A DNA stretch of 64,000 nucleotides from Bog-532 sp963775825 (GCA_963775825.1 CAVZKY010000007.1:62001-126000), one strand, 5' to 3'. Counted from the stretch's first letter, positions 46,854 to 55,437 are shown. Translations and numbers: made by a program. The notes: generated by a model not told the origin, from the sequence alone.

Positions 46854-47774
46854 TCAGGTCAGCCGCTCGACGGCCTGAACCGAGAAGGCTGGCACCGGCA
46901 GCGGCACGGTCGCCGCGCAGTTGCTGTACAGGGGCCCCTTCGTCGTCTCGGCCAGGTCGACCCGGATCGGCCCGGGCCGGTCGGCCAGCACCACCTGCCA
47001 GGACCCGGGCTCCGTGCGGATCGTGCTGAGCGGCTCGTACGCATTGATCCGCAGGTCCCCGACTGTTCTGCGGGCCGCGTGCTGGGCCGCTTGTTCCACG
47101 AAGCGGAACGCGCTGCGCCCGCGCAGCCCGTTCAGCACCACACGTCCTGCGCGATACTCATCCACCATCCGCTGCGCATCGAGGGTGTCAGCCCGGCCGT
47201 AGGTGATTCCGTGCGGGAACAGCAGCATCGTGGCCGCGAAACGGTCACCGCCGATGTGGGAGCACTCCCATACGGACTCCGTGTCACGTTTCGCGAGGAG
47301 CATGGCCACCGATCGGCCCCGGGTCGCGCAGCATTCGTCATGCCGCCCGTGCGCGCACACGGCGACGATGGGATCGCCGGATCGCGCTCCCGGCTCGTCG
47401 AAGGCAGCGGTCAGATATTCCTCCGGCCGTCTGGCTTCGCCCCAGGTCACGGTCTCATGCCCCGGCGTGCTGTCGATCCGGGCCCACCGCCAGCGGCGGC
47501 CGTCCCGCAGCCGGGCACGTCCGGGGCGGCGGATGGCGACCAGCCGCATGCCCTCGGCCCCGGCCCGCCGCTCGATGCGCATGCCGAGGGCCCGGTCCAG
47601 GGCAGGCGAATCCCGGAACGCATTGGGTCCCCACCCGCTGGCCACCTCCAGCAGGAGCCACCGGCGCCCGTACGACGCGGTGGCCGCGAGCGGTTCGTGG
47701 ACATGCCGTGACCGGGTACTGCAGGGCGCTCCGCCAGCCGAACGCGGCTCGGCCCAGCGGCTCACGTCAGTCAA
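46854..47774 (-). CDS. Suc_Fer-like (sucrase/ferredoxin-like) thioredoxin-fold protein
   Basis: A 306-residue Suc_Fer-family protein, a thioredoxin-like fold that in several members holds a [2Fe-2S] cluster. The conserved block VAVCAHGRHDECCATRGRSV and the following WECSHIGGDRFAATMLLFPH and GITYGR are present, plus an N-terminal PCSTRSRH Cys. It starts at TTG 47774, overlapping the JmjC gene's stop by 8 bases, or at GTG 47765; either way it is translationally coupled. Position behind an iron/2-oxoglutarate oxygenase suggests an electron or iron partner, which is inference. No family member has a firmly known reaction. Confidence 0.88.
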   Translation of the reverse strand: MTDVSRWAEPRSAGGAPCSTRSRHVHEPLAATASYGRRWLLLEVASGWGPNAFRDSPALDRALGMRIERRAGAEGMRLVAIRRPGRARLRDGRRWRWARIDSTPGHETVTWGEARRPEEYLTAAFDEPGARSGDPIVAVCAHGRHDECCATRGRSVAMLLAKRDTESVWECSHIGGDRFAATMLLFPHGITYGRADTLDAQRMVDEYRAGRVVLNGLRGRSAFRFVEQAAQHAARRTVGDLRINAYEPLSTIRTEPGSWQVVLADRPGPIRVDLAETTKGPLYSNCAATVPLPVPAFSVQAVERLT

Positions 47775-49020
47775 GGCGCTCGATCACCAGCAGTCCTGAT
47801 CGGAGCAGGCGGCGCGTGACGACCAGGCTGTCCGCCTCGTCGAGTCCGGGCAGTGCCGCGGCCCCGAACCGCTCACCGTGAGCGAGGGCGCGGATCGCCG
47901 CCTCGCACGCGAGGGGAAGCCGGAGGCCCTTGCCGGGAGTCGCCAGGTGAACGCCGTCCGAATCCACCGTGACGCGGGTGTCCAGGCCCGCACGCAACCG
48001 GACCACCACGTCGCCGGCCAGTTCGGACGCGGCATCGATCGTGGCTAGCGGCGCGACCGGTTCCGGCCGCACCCGCTGCCGCCGTTTCCGGCGCAGGGCC
48101 TCGGCGGTGCGGGAGGGCGTGACGTCGGACGAGGCGTTCAGGGCGCCGAGAAATGCCGTGGTCACCTCCTGCACGGCAGTCTCAAGCTCGTTGCCACCCG
48201 CGGCGGATCCCATGATCGGCAACGGAGCCCGCAGCGCCGCTGAACCGGAAACCGAGGCCACCAGCTCGCTGACCACATCGGCCCCGGTGAACGCGGCCAC
48301 GCCTACGGTCAGGTGGATGGTTATGCCCTGGAGTGCGGTGGCAGAGTGCAGCCATCCGCGCGGAAGGTACAGCACATCACCCGGCCGCATCACCACGTCC
48401 AGCACGGGCTCCTCCGCTGCCCGGGCCGCCACGGCGTCGCGGTGCAGGGACCACGGCTCGTCAGCGCGCGGGTGCTCCAGGACCGGTGCGTGCACCCGCC
48501 AGTGCTTTTCGCCGTCGACCTGGAGCACGAATACGTCGTGCACGTCATAATGCGGGTCGAATCCGCGGGATGACTCCGGCGTGATGTAGGCGTTGACCTG
48601 GGCGGGATGCCCGAGCTCTTCGACCAGGCGGCGGGTAAAGGCCTGTATCGAGGGCCAGGTGCGGTGCAGTCCCTGGAGCACGATCGTCGCACCGTCGGCG
48701 AATTCCCGGAGAACCATGGCGGAATCCACCTGGTCGGCGACCTGGGCGCCGAATCCGCCCGGGGCGGTGTAACGCTCCGGCGGCAGGACCGCGCCCTCCT
48801 TCGCCATCCGGATGAACGGCGTGCGCAGCGCCCGGTCGGTGAGCAACTCGTCGACGGCCGCCGGGGAAAACAGGTCTGAGAAGCCACCCGGGAGAGACTC
48901 AGCCGGAGAGTGCAGCGGCTGGGCAGCCCAGTATTCGCGGCCAAAGACCGAAGGTCTGACTGAGACGCAGCGCTCGAGCGCGGATACCCGAGCGTGCGTC
49001 TCCGTCTTGCTGCTAGTCAC
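47767..49020 (-). CDS. JmjC/cupin_4 2-oxoglutarate-dependent oxygenase
   Basis: A 417-residue protein of the ribosomal-oxygenase-like cupin family. Iron ligands are the HxD in FDPHYDVHDVFVLQVDG (His157, Asp159) and the distal His in LPRGWLHSATAL (His225). The family's VNAYITPESSRGF, KHWRVHAP and VMRPGDVLYLPRGWLH are all in order. The C-terminal 170 residues are the dimer/winged-helix part (LPLACEAAIRALAHGE). Related enzymes hydroxylate Arg or His side chains of proteins. GTG 49020 lies 6 bases after the stop of the repeat-peptide gene and has only a weak own ribosome site, so it is coupled to that gene, which is the obvious candidate substrate. Confidence 0.87.
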   Translation of the reverse strand: MTSSKTETHARVSALERCVSVRPSVFGREYWAAQPLHSPAESLPGGFSDLFSPAAVDELLTDRALRTPFIRMAKEGAVLPPERYTAPGGFGAQVADQVDSAMVLREFADGATIVLQGLHRTWPSIQAFTRRLVEELGHPAQVNAYITPESSRGFDPHYDVHDVFVLQVDGEKHWRVHAPVLEHPRADEPWSLHRDAVAARAAEEPVLDVVMRPGDVLYLPRGWLHSATALQGITIHLTVGVAAFTGADVVSELVASVSGSAALRAPLPIMGSAAGGNELETAVQEVTTAFLGALNASSDVTPSRTAEALRRKRRQRVRPEPVAPLATIDAASELAGDVVVRLRAGLDTRVTVDSDGVHLATPGKGLRLPLACEAAIRALAHGERFGAAALPGLDEADSLVVTRRLLRSGLLVIERLD

Positions 49021-49026
49021 CCCAGG

Positions 49027-49347
49027 TCAGGCGCTGCCGTCCGCGCCGCCGTCGTGCCCGGCGGGGCTGGCGCCGCCGTCGGCGGGACCTTCACCGCCTG
49101 CGCTGCCGTCCGCGCCGCCGTCGTGCCCGGCGGGGCTGGCGCCGCCGTCGGCGGGACCTTCACCGCCTGCGCTGCCGTCCGCGCCGCCGTCGTGCCCGGC
49201 GGGGCTGGCGCCGCCGTCGGCGGGACCTTCACCGCCTGCGCTGCCGTCCGCGCCGCCGTCGTGCCCGGCGGGGCTGGCGCCGCCGTCGGCGGGACCTTCA
49301 CCCGTGTTACCTGACTCGTTGGAGATGTCATCGTCGTTGATAGCCAT
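49027..49347 (-). CDS. Repeat peptide, candidate substrate of the JmjC oxygenase
   Basis: A 106-residue peptide from ATG 49347, preceded by a strong AGGAGGG. A 15-residue acidic start (MAINDDDISNESGNT) is followed by four copies of a 23-residue unit whose centre is SPAGHDGGADGS; the last copy lacks its final Gly. Each unit has one His, four Asp and one Glu and no Cys, Lys, Arg or aromatic residue. The 69-base DNA units are identical, pointing to recent expansion. No homologous family was recognised. The promoter-proximal position in a tight operon with a JmjC oxygenase and a Suc_Fer-like protein suggests a ribosomally made, post-translationally modified peptide. This is inference; a structural acidic repeat protein is the alternative. 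Confidence 0.72.
   Translation of the reverse strand: MAINDDDISNESGNTGEGPADGGASPAGHDGGADGSAGGEGPADGGASPAGHDGGADGSAGGEGPADGGASPAGHDGGADGSAGGEGPADGGASPAGHDGGADGSA
49030..49302 (-). repeat. 69-bp tandem repeat x4 inside the peptide gene
   Basis: Nucleotide-identical 69-base units (plus-strand phases at 49033, 49102, 49171 and 49240, the last about 62 bases long). The period is 23 codons and preserves the frame. Confidence 0.95.
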
Positions 49348-49466
49348 ACGGTTCCCTCCTGTGCTCCACCGTCCCGGAACCGGGATCGGCCACACACTCA
49401 CCAGTGATCCATCTTCCTCTTGATGTCACAGCGGAAGACATCGGCCCGCGACAGCAAGCTGGCGCC

Positions 49467-49983
49467 CTAGCGGGAGGTGACGCCGGTGCTGGCCGAATTT
49501 AGCGGGAGCTCCACCCGCATTGCCTGGTCGGCAGCGGCCATGATGCGCGCCCGCGAGGCGATAGCCTCGGCCCGCGCCTCGGCGTTCGCGATCGCGGTGG
49601 CCACCAGCTCGGTGAAGCCCGCCAGCCGTGTCTCGATATCGGACGGCGGCGGCTGCTCATCGGCAAACGCCACGATCATGACACCCCACAGTCGGCCCTC
49701 GACGCTGACCGGCACGCCCACCGACGCCGGCGTCCGCCAGCACGACCGACCCCGGGTACCGCGGGCCCTCCGTCAGCTGGGCGACCCCCGCGACACCACG
49801 CAACCGGGCCAGCATCGCCGCCTCATGCGCAAGCCGACGTGCCGCGTCCGGTCCCAGCGGCTTCTTACGGATGATTGTGCCACCAGCAAAGAACAGCCGA
49901 GTTACCCGCGTGCGTCCGCTCTCGTGAACCATCTCGGTACGGACGGGCTCAGCTGGGCCCAGCAGTGCTCCAGCTCCCCCCAT
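49467..49983 (-). pseudogene. Internally deleted protein kinase / GAF sensor kinase remnant
   Basis: The first part (RVTRLFFAGGTIIRKKPLGP, EAAMLARLRGVAGVAQL, YPGSVVLADAG) is the start of the Ser/Thr-kinase domain of large actinobacterial kinase/ATPase/histidine-kinase proteins. At about 49730 another frame takes over with TPASVGVPVSVEGRLWGVMI, SDIETRLAGFTELVATAIAN and ARAEAIASRARI, the end of a GAF domain. Well over a thousand residues are missing between, and the histidine-kinase core is also gone. A true deletion scar. Confidence 0.75.
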
Positions 49984-50073
49984 CCGGCACCTCCGCGCTA
50001 CCGCACCTGTTCCATACCCTGCCCGCGCCCGATCGATGACACAAGGGCGATGGCCCAAGAGACTAGGAGCCAG

Positions 50074-50433
50074 TCAGCCCACCCCGAGGACACGGCGGAT
50101 GGCGACAGCCGACAGCTCGGCCTTGGCCAGGAAACCGGCGGTAGGGCTGTCCGCGATCAGGTCAGCGTAATCGTCCTCAGCGTGCGACGAGATCATGATC
50201 AGCGCCGCTGGCTGCCCGCCGCCGGCCAGCTGCCGGGCCGCCTCGAACCCAGACTCCTCGCCCAGGCGGATGTCGATCAGCACCACGTCCGGCCGCAGGG
50301 TCCGTACCTGCTCCACCGCCTCAGCGCCGCTGCCGGCCACCCCGGCCACGGTCATCCCGCCCCGCTCGAGCAGTGCCCGCGCCGCTTGCAGGAACCCCTC
50401 GTCGTCGTCGACTATCACGCACCGTAGCTGCAC
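50074..50433 (-). CDS. Single-domain response regulator (receiver only)
   Basis: About 119 residues from GTG 50433: CVIVDDDEGFLQAARALLER (acidic pocket), VVLIDIRLGEESGFEAARQL (phospho-acceptor Asp), LIMISSHAEDDYADLI (Thr replaced by Ser) and GFLAKAELSAVAI (Lys). All receiver residues are present and no output domain follows. It lies between two truncated signalling genes, so its original kinase may be the deleted one next to it. Confidence 0.85.
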   Translation of the reverse strand: MQLRCVIVDDDEGFLQAARALLERGGMTVAGVAGSGAEAVEQVRTLRPDVVLIDIRLGEESGFEAARQLAGGGQPAALIMISSHAEDDYADLIADSPTAGFLAKAELSAVAIRRVLGVG

Positions 50434-50473
50434 GCGAATATTCTGCCAGCGAGCATCTGTGCTCACATTGCAG

Positions 50474-50895
50474 CTAGCGGGAATCGCTACGTAAGTCCGC
50501 CTCCAGGAAGGCGAGCACGGCCAGAACCCGGCGGTGAACCTCGGCTGTCTCCGGCAATTGCAGCTTTATCAGGATACTGGGCACGTGCTTTTCAACCGTC
50601 CCCTCAGTCACCCACAGCGCCTGCCCTATCCCCGCATTCGAGCGTCCGCCGTCTGCGGGAAATCCCGCTGAATCACCCGGGCCGCCTCCAGGCCCTCGGT
50701 CGAGAACTTCGGCGGCATCCGGATATCCACCACGGCCAGGTCCGGCCGTTCCCGCCCGACGAGTTCCATGAGTTCTGCGGCGTCGCCGACCTGGCCGACG
50801 ACCTCCAGTCCGGAGCGGTCCAGCAGGCTCGCCAGGCTTTCGCGCAGGAGGACGTCATCATCGGCCAGCACCACTCGCGGGCGGCTCGTGCTCAC
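50474..50895 (-). pseudogene. NarL/LuxR-type response regulator with internal deletion
   Basis: The receiver start is intact (VVLADDDVLLRESLASLLDR, PDLAVVDIRMPPKFSTEGL, AARVIQRDFPQT). It then stops, and the end of a LuxR-type helix-turn-helix follows in another frame (WVTEGTVEKHVPSILIKLQL, HRRVLAVLAFLE). About 95 residues, including half the receiver and the first recognition part, are missing. Cannot be functional as a two-domain regulator. Confidence 0.8.
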
Positions 50896-51265
50896 ACGAC
50901 GATTATGGGTCCGGGCCGGGCTGCGGGCTGCAACGCGGAACTCGCATCGTGGAACGATGAGCGGATCCTGGTGAGGCCCTGAGCACCGTGCTGACAGCAC
51001 ACGTGGCTGTATGGTGCCGGTGTGCGGGATCTTCCTGCTAGCCCTACTGTGATCTGGCTGCTGGCCGCAGCGACAGAAGGGCGGGCAGGGCCGCATCGTG
51101 GATGGGTACCTGCGACAGCGATGGTACCGGAGGCAGGCCCGGGCGCTGGGGCCATGGGCGGCCGGCCGCGCATGGCCTGGCCGGGGCCGCGCCAGCCGGC
51201 CGTGTTCTCGGGGGTACTACCGGCCGCCCTGACATCGTGCATCGCCGTGACGAAAGGACTTGTTC

Positions 51266-52288
51266 ATGTCTCATCATCTCGACACGCCGCTGGCGGCTCA
51301 GACCGGCCAGCTGTACCTCGACGATTTGTATGTGTTTCCCGGTGAGGACAGCACGATGCTCATCATGGACGTCAACTCCAACGTCAACGGCCTGCATTCG
51401 GAGCCGGGCTTCCACCCCGAGGCCCGCTATGAGTTCAAGATCCACTTCGACGGGGCCGCGTACGAGGACCTGACCTGGCGGGTGTCCTTCGGCGAGGCGG
51501 ACTCCGGCGGGCGGCAGACCCTGCAGGTGCACGCGCTGGACGGCGAGGCGGCGCGCGACGACGCCGCAGCCGGCGAGCTGGCCCTGGAAGGGCGGACCGG
51601 CGAGACGGCCAGCGGGAACGGCATCCGGGCGTGGGCCGGACGGATCGCCGACTCGTTCTACATCGACCTGTCGCTGCTGGCCCTCATCAACGGCGCGGTG
51701 GCCGCGGGCACGGCGCCGGACCTGTCCGGGTGGCGGCCACAGGACGCGAAAAACAGCTTCGCCGGCAGCCTCGTCTACTCGATCGTGCTGGAGGTCTCGC
51801 ACACCCATCCGCGGCTGCGGCCCGGCGCCCGCACCGGCGTGTGGGCCGCCACCAAGCTGGCCACCGACGCCGGCGGCTGGCGGCAGATCAACCGGGCCGG
51901 GCACCCGATGATGTGGCCGATTTTCTGGCCGAACGACACCGACTTCACCAACCCGGCCAATACCCGCCACCCCTCCGAAGACGTCAGCGCGGCGGCCAAG
52001 TACATCGGCGAGCAGATCGCCGCCGTGGTCGCGGCCGCCGGCACCTCCGGTGACCCCGCGAGTTACGGGCAGGCAGTGGCCCAGGACCTGTTCCCCGACG
52101 TGCTGCCGTATGTGGTCGGCACCCCCGCGGTCTACGGGTTCGCCGGCTTCAACGGCCGGACCCGGGCCGACAACGCCCCCGAGGCGATGCTGTCCCTGGT
52201 CACCAGCAACGCGGTGCCCTCCGGGCTCAAACCGGCCACCACCAAGGACCAGCGGGCCAGCACCTTTCCCTACGTGGTCCCCGCCTAA
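51266..52288 (+). CDS. DUF4331 family protein
   Basis: A 340-residue protein of the DUF4331 family, starting MSHHLDTPLAAQTGQLYLDD, the family's usual first line, with AAAGGA upstream. Further blocks are STMLIMDVNSNVN, YEFKIHFDG, GRIADSFYIDLSLL and WPIFWPNDTDFTNPAN. No signal peptide or catalytic motif is obvious and the family's function is unknown. The 370-base gap upstream (50896-51265) holds no recognisable gene. Confidence 0.85.
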   Translation: MSHHLDTPLAAQTGQLYLDDLYVFPGEDSTMLIMDVNSNVNGLHSEPGFHPEARYEFKIHFDGAAYEDLTWRVSFGEADSGGRQTLQVHALDGEAARDDAAAGELALEGRTGETASGNGIRAWAGRIADSFYIDLSLLALINGAVAAGTAPDLSGWRPQDAKNSFAGSLVYSIVLEVSHTHPRLRPGARTGVWAATKLATDAGGWRQINRAGHPMMWPIFWPNDTDFTNPANTRHPSEDVSAAAKYIGEQIAAVVAAAGTSGDPASYGQAVAQDLFPDVLPYVVGTPAVYGFAGFNGRTRADNAPEAMLSLVTSNAVPSGLKPATTKDQRASTFPYVVPA

Positions 52289-52440
52289 CCAGCAGATCGG
52301 GCCCGTGGCCGGCGCGGTGACCGAAACGGTCACATTTCTGGTGATGGCGTCCCGGCGGCGATCGTCGCATGCTTGATATGTTTCTCACATTTAACCCGGT
52401 TACGGCAGTAGCGCTAGATTTACCAAGCGATACTCGGGTT

Positions 52441-53214
52441 ATGGACACCACCCTCGTCCCGCACCAGATCACTCTCCGGTCAGGACATCAGGTGCTGGTC
52501 CGGGCGCTGCACCCCGGCGACGGGCCCGGCCTCGCCGAAGCGTTCGAGCAGCTCAGCGAGACCTCACGGTACCGGCGCTTCTTCGCCGTCAAGCCTCGGC
52601 TGTCCGAGGAGAACCTGACCTACCTCACCGACGTGGACCACCGCGACCACGAAGCCCTGGCTGCGGTGACGCCCGACTCCAGACAGCTGGTCGGGGTGGC
52701 GCGGTTCATCCGCAATCCCGGCCAGCCGGACCAGGCCGAGGTGGCCGTCACCGTCATCGACTCCTGGCAGCGTCGCGGCCTGGGCGCCGTCCTGCTGCGC
52801 GAACTGGCCCAGCGGGCCGCGGCGGAGGGCATCCGGCACTTCACCGCCGAGATCCTGGCCGAGAACCGGCCCATGCTCACCCTGGCCCGTCGGCTCGGCC
52901 AGGCCGATACCAGTTTCCACGGAACCACGGTGTCGGCCCTGATCGAGCTCCCGGCGTCGGCGAAGCAGGCGGCCACCTTCAGCCACGACGGCTACGACCT
53001 GCTGCGCGCCGCGGCACGCGGGGAGTTCATCGGCCTGCCCGCCGTGCTGCGGCGATGGCTGGATCTCTCGGAGCAGATCATCGCGACCCTGATGGCGCCG
53101 GTGAGTGCCTTCTGTGACACCTCCGGGCAGGCCGCGCCTGCGGCCACGGTACCTGGCCAGCCAGCGGCCCCGCATGGGCCTCATGATCCCGGTTTAAGAG
53201 AGATTAGGAACTAG
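52441..53214 (+). CDS. GNAT family N-acetyltransferase
   Basis: A 257-residue protein from ATG 52441. The acetyl-CoA fold is visible as ITLRSGHQVLVRALHPGD, RYRRFFAVKPRLSEENLTYL, AEVAVTVIDSWQRRGLGAVL (the Q/RxxGxG/A loop as QRRGLG) and RHFTAEILAENRPMLTLARR. The sequence order matches the actinobacterial GNAT group whose members act as lysine acetyltransferases. The C-terminal 90 residues are extra. No Shine-Dalgarno is seen; a TAGATT box about 20 bases upstream suggests a leaderless message. Confidence 0.88.
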   Translation: MDTTLVPHQITLRSGHQVLVRALHPGDGPGLAEAFEQLSETSRYRRFFAVKPRLSEENLTYLTDVDHRDHEALAAVTPDSRQLVGVARFIRNPGQPDQAEVAVTVIDSWQRRGLGAVLLRELAQRAAAEGIRHFTAEILAENRPMLTLARRLGQADTSFHGTTVSALIELPASAKQAATFSHDGYDLLRAAARGEFIGLPAVLRRWLDLSEQIIATLMAPVSAFCDTSGQAAPAATVPGQPAAPHGPHDPGLREIRN

Positions 53215-53350
53215 CGGGGACCGCGGTGTGCACATACGCTCACCGCGAGTCAGGGCCCCGGAAGTCACCACGGGGAACCAACCGAAAATCCTTGATCGTG
53301 AGCCAGGACAGGGCCCGGTCACCCCAGGCTGCTGGCGGTAATCTGAGACG

Positions 53351-53791
53351 ATGTCCAATGCGACCGGCGGCAGGCTGCCTGCTGGGGAGCATGCGGTCTA
53401 TCCCGGCACGTTCGATCCCATCACAGCCGGTCATCTCGACATCATCGAGCGGGCACGGCATCTTTTCGCGCGTGTCACCGTGCTCGTGGCGGTCAATGGC
53501 GACAAGCAGCCGGTCAGCACCCGATCGGAACGGGCGATCCAACTGCGCCGGGAACTTCCCGTGAACTGGGATAACGTCTCGGTCACCGCGTGGGCCGGAT
53601 TGACTGTCGCGTTCTGCCGGCAGCATGGGGCCGGCGTGATCATCCGTGGTGTGCGCAACCGATCTGACCTGCATCATGAATGTCAGCTGGCGGCCATGAA
53701 CGAGGCCCTGGGCATCACCACGCTGCTCCTGCCCGCGAAGCCCAGCCTGGCGGCCATGTCATCGACGGTTCTGCGCGGGCTCGGCAGCTGA
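53351..53791 (+). CDS. coaD: Pantetheine-phosphate adenylyltransferase-like protein, C-terminally short
   Basis: A 146-residue nucleotidyltransferase of the CoaD family. The ATP site is AVYPGTFDPITAGHLDIIERA with the conserved T/HxGH form, followed by VLVAVNGDKQPVSTRSERAI and GVIIRGVRNRSDLHHECQLA. The ending LAAMSSTVLRGLGS replaces the usual SSS/T-x-V-R-ELA block plus final helix, so about 15 residues are missing compared with typical CoaD. A kup fragment starts within a few bases of the stop, so the end was probably altered by the same rearrangement. Likely a second copy, not the housekeeping gene. Confidence 0.82.
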   Translation: MSNATGGRLPAGEHAVYPGTFDPITAGHLDIIERARHLFARVTVLVAVNGDKQPVSTRSERAIQLRRELPVNWDNVSVTAWAGLTVAFCRQHGAGVIIRGVRNRSDLHHECQLAAMNEALGITTLLLPAKPSLAAMSSTVLRGLGS

Positions 53792-53797
53792 CTCGGT

Positions 53798-54541
53798 GGC
53801 TCGCACAGTCGTCAGCACTGGCGCAAGCCACTGTGGATGGTCGCGCCTGCCGCGGCCGCGCTGCTGACCGTTGACCTGCTCTTCTTCGCCGCCAACCTGA
53901 CCAAGCTCGTCCATGGCGCCTGGCTTCCGCTGCTCATCGCCGTCGCGGTGTTCACGGTCCTCACCACCTGGCAGAAGGGCCGCGCACTGGTCACCCGCCA
54001 GCGCCAGCTTGACGAAGGGCCGCTTGGGGCGTTCATCGACCAGATCCATGCCATCGAGCCGCGGCTGCCCCGGGTGCCCGGCACCGCTGTCTTCCTCAAC
54101 CGCGGCAAGGCCACAGCCCCGCTGGCGCTGCGCGCGAACGTCGAACACAACAAGATCCTGCACGAGCACGTGATCATCCTCGCGATCGAAACCGTGCCCG
54201 TACCGCACGTCCCGGACGCCGACCGGCTCACCGTCCTGATGCTGGGCTATAGGCACGACCGGATCACCCACCTCACCGCCCGCTTCGGCTACGCGGACCA
54301 ACCGGACGTCCCCGGGCTCCTGCCGCTGATCCGTAAGGCCGGGATCGAATGCCCCCTCGACAGCAACAAGCTCTCCTACTTCCTGTCGACCATCGAGCTG
54401 TGCCGGGGCACGACACCAGGCATGAACTAGTGGCGAAAACGCCTGTTCGTCACCACCTCACGGATCACCGCCGATGCCGCCGAGTATTTCCACCTTCCCC
54501 GTGATCGCACTGTCATCATGGGCTCACGCATCGAGCTCTAA
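53798..54541 (+). pseudogene. kup: C-terminal fragment of Kup potassium transporter
   Basis: Reads HWRKPLWMVAPAAAALLTVD, LFFAANLTKLVHGAWLPLLI and VFTVLTTWQKGRALVTRQRQ, the last membrane helices. It continues with the cytosolic tail (RVPGTAVFLNRGKATAPLAL, HEHVIILAIETVPVPHV). Near 54425 a further frameshift leads to WRKRLFVTTSRITADAAEYF and the usual end TVIMGSRIEL. The first 430 or so residues are absent and the sequence starts immediately after the coaD-like stop. A clear deletion remnant. Confidence 0.88.
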
Positions 54542-54596
54542 CGCCCACTGAGAACGCCGAGATCGCTTCACCGTCGTCTGGCGGCCCGCGGCATCC

Positions 54597-54806
54597 TCAT
54601 TCGTGCTCATCCTTGCGCAGCTCGGCTAGCTGCGCAGCTATCTGCAGTTCGGCTTCTTCGTCTTGGTGTCGCACTTCCGCGGGCAGATCGTCCTGGTGAG
54701 CCGTTCCGGCGTCCGCGCGCAGCTCGGCTAGCTGCGCAGCTATCTGCAGTTCGGCTTCTTCGTCTTGGTGGCGCACTTCTGCGGGCAGATCGTCCTCGGA
54801 AGTCAT
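54597..54806 (-). CDS. Duplicated acidic mini-protein
   Basis: A 69-residue protein from ATG 54806 after AAAGGGG. It consists of two copies of a 26-residue element beginning DDLPAEVRHQDEEA and ending AAQLAELR, joined by ADAGTAHQ; the DNA period is 102 bases. The element is acidic and predicted helical, and could pair as a helical hairpin. No family was recognised. It sits alone between a transporter remnant and a WhiB gene. Confidence 0.6.
   Translation of the reverse strand: MTSEDDLPAEVRHQDEEAELQIAAQLAELRADAGTAHQDDLPAEVRHQDEEAELQIAAQLAELRKDEHE
54615..54800 (-). repeat. 102-bp-period direct duplication in the mini-protein gene
   Basis: Two copies of about 80 nearly identical bases begin at 54615 and 54717; they differ at only a few third-position bases. 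Confidence 0.85.
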
Positions 54807-54876
54807 GGCATGTCCCCTTTCTCACCCGGCCACCCATAGTGATGGTCCTGACCAGGTAGACACAGTAAATGCTGGG

Positions 54877-55431
54877 CTATCCCACGCTACGCGGCCTTGG
54901 TCCTGGCGCTCGTGACCTTGGCCCCTTGCTTTTGCGTGCGAGCGGTCGAGGCCGCTGGGGCCTCCGACAGCCAGGCGCGGCTGTATCAGGTCGCTGGCGG
55001 TTGCCGCTGTTGCCGCCTTCCTCATGGGCACAGTCATCAGAACTCCACTGAGCGCGTCCTGACGCAACGTCAGGCCGACCTGCCGCCCGTGTATGACGTA
55101 ATCGGCCGCTGGCTTCGCCGGAAGCTGGCGCGGGGACGGAACCTGGTGCCGGGCCGAGGTGCCTGACCGCGGGGCGGCCGCGCGGCCGCTTCCGCGCGAT
55201 GGCCGCGCCTCGTTCGAAGATCTCGCCGCCCCAGACCCCGTGGGGTTCGTGTCGTTCGACCGCGCCGGCCAGGCAGATCTGGCGTATCGGGCAGGGCTGG
55301 CAGTATGCCTTGGCGAGCTGTAGGTCGGCCGGTAGGTCCGAGAACCACAGCTGCGGGTTCTCGCGGTGGCACGGGACCGGGTGATCCAGTGCCTGCGCCT
55401 GCGTGGTCAGCAAGGCCAAGGAGCTGGTCAT
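54877..55431 (-). CDS. WhiB-family iron-sulfur regulator, WhiB7-like, with long C-terminal tail
   Basis: The WhiB domain is complete: four Cys at CHRENPQLWF, AYCQPCPIRQIC (C-x2-C-x5-C), and the GVWGGEIFERG turn. It is followed by RKRPRGRP, the AT-hook type end characteristic of WhiB7, which controls intrinsic antibiotic resistance. Normal members end there at about 85-95 residues. Here the frame runs on for 90 residues of Ser/Arg/Gly-rich sequence unlike any WhiB tail, suggesting loss of the normal stop by indel or rearrangement. ATG 55431 follows a 62-codon upstream frame by 6 bases. Confidence 0.82.
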   Translation of the reverse strand: MTSSLALLTTQAQALDHPVPCHRENPQLWFSDLPADLQLAKAYCQPCPIRQICLAGAVERHEPHGVWGGEIFERGAAIARKRPRGRPAVRHLGPAPGSVPAPASGEASGRLRHTRAAGRPDVASGRAQWSSDDCAHEEGGNSGNRQRPDTAAPGCRRPQRPRPLARKSKGPRSRAPGPRPRSVG

Positions 55432-55437
55432 GACCTG

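Noticed and set aside
48994..49423. Plus-strand repeat frames opposite the peptide gene (AVVPGGAGAAVGG units)
   Set aside because: The minus-strand frame has a strong ribosome site, an operon position and acidic balanced composition; the plus-strand frames have none of these.
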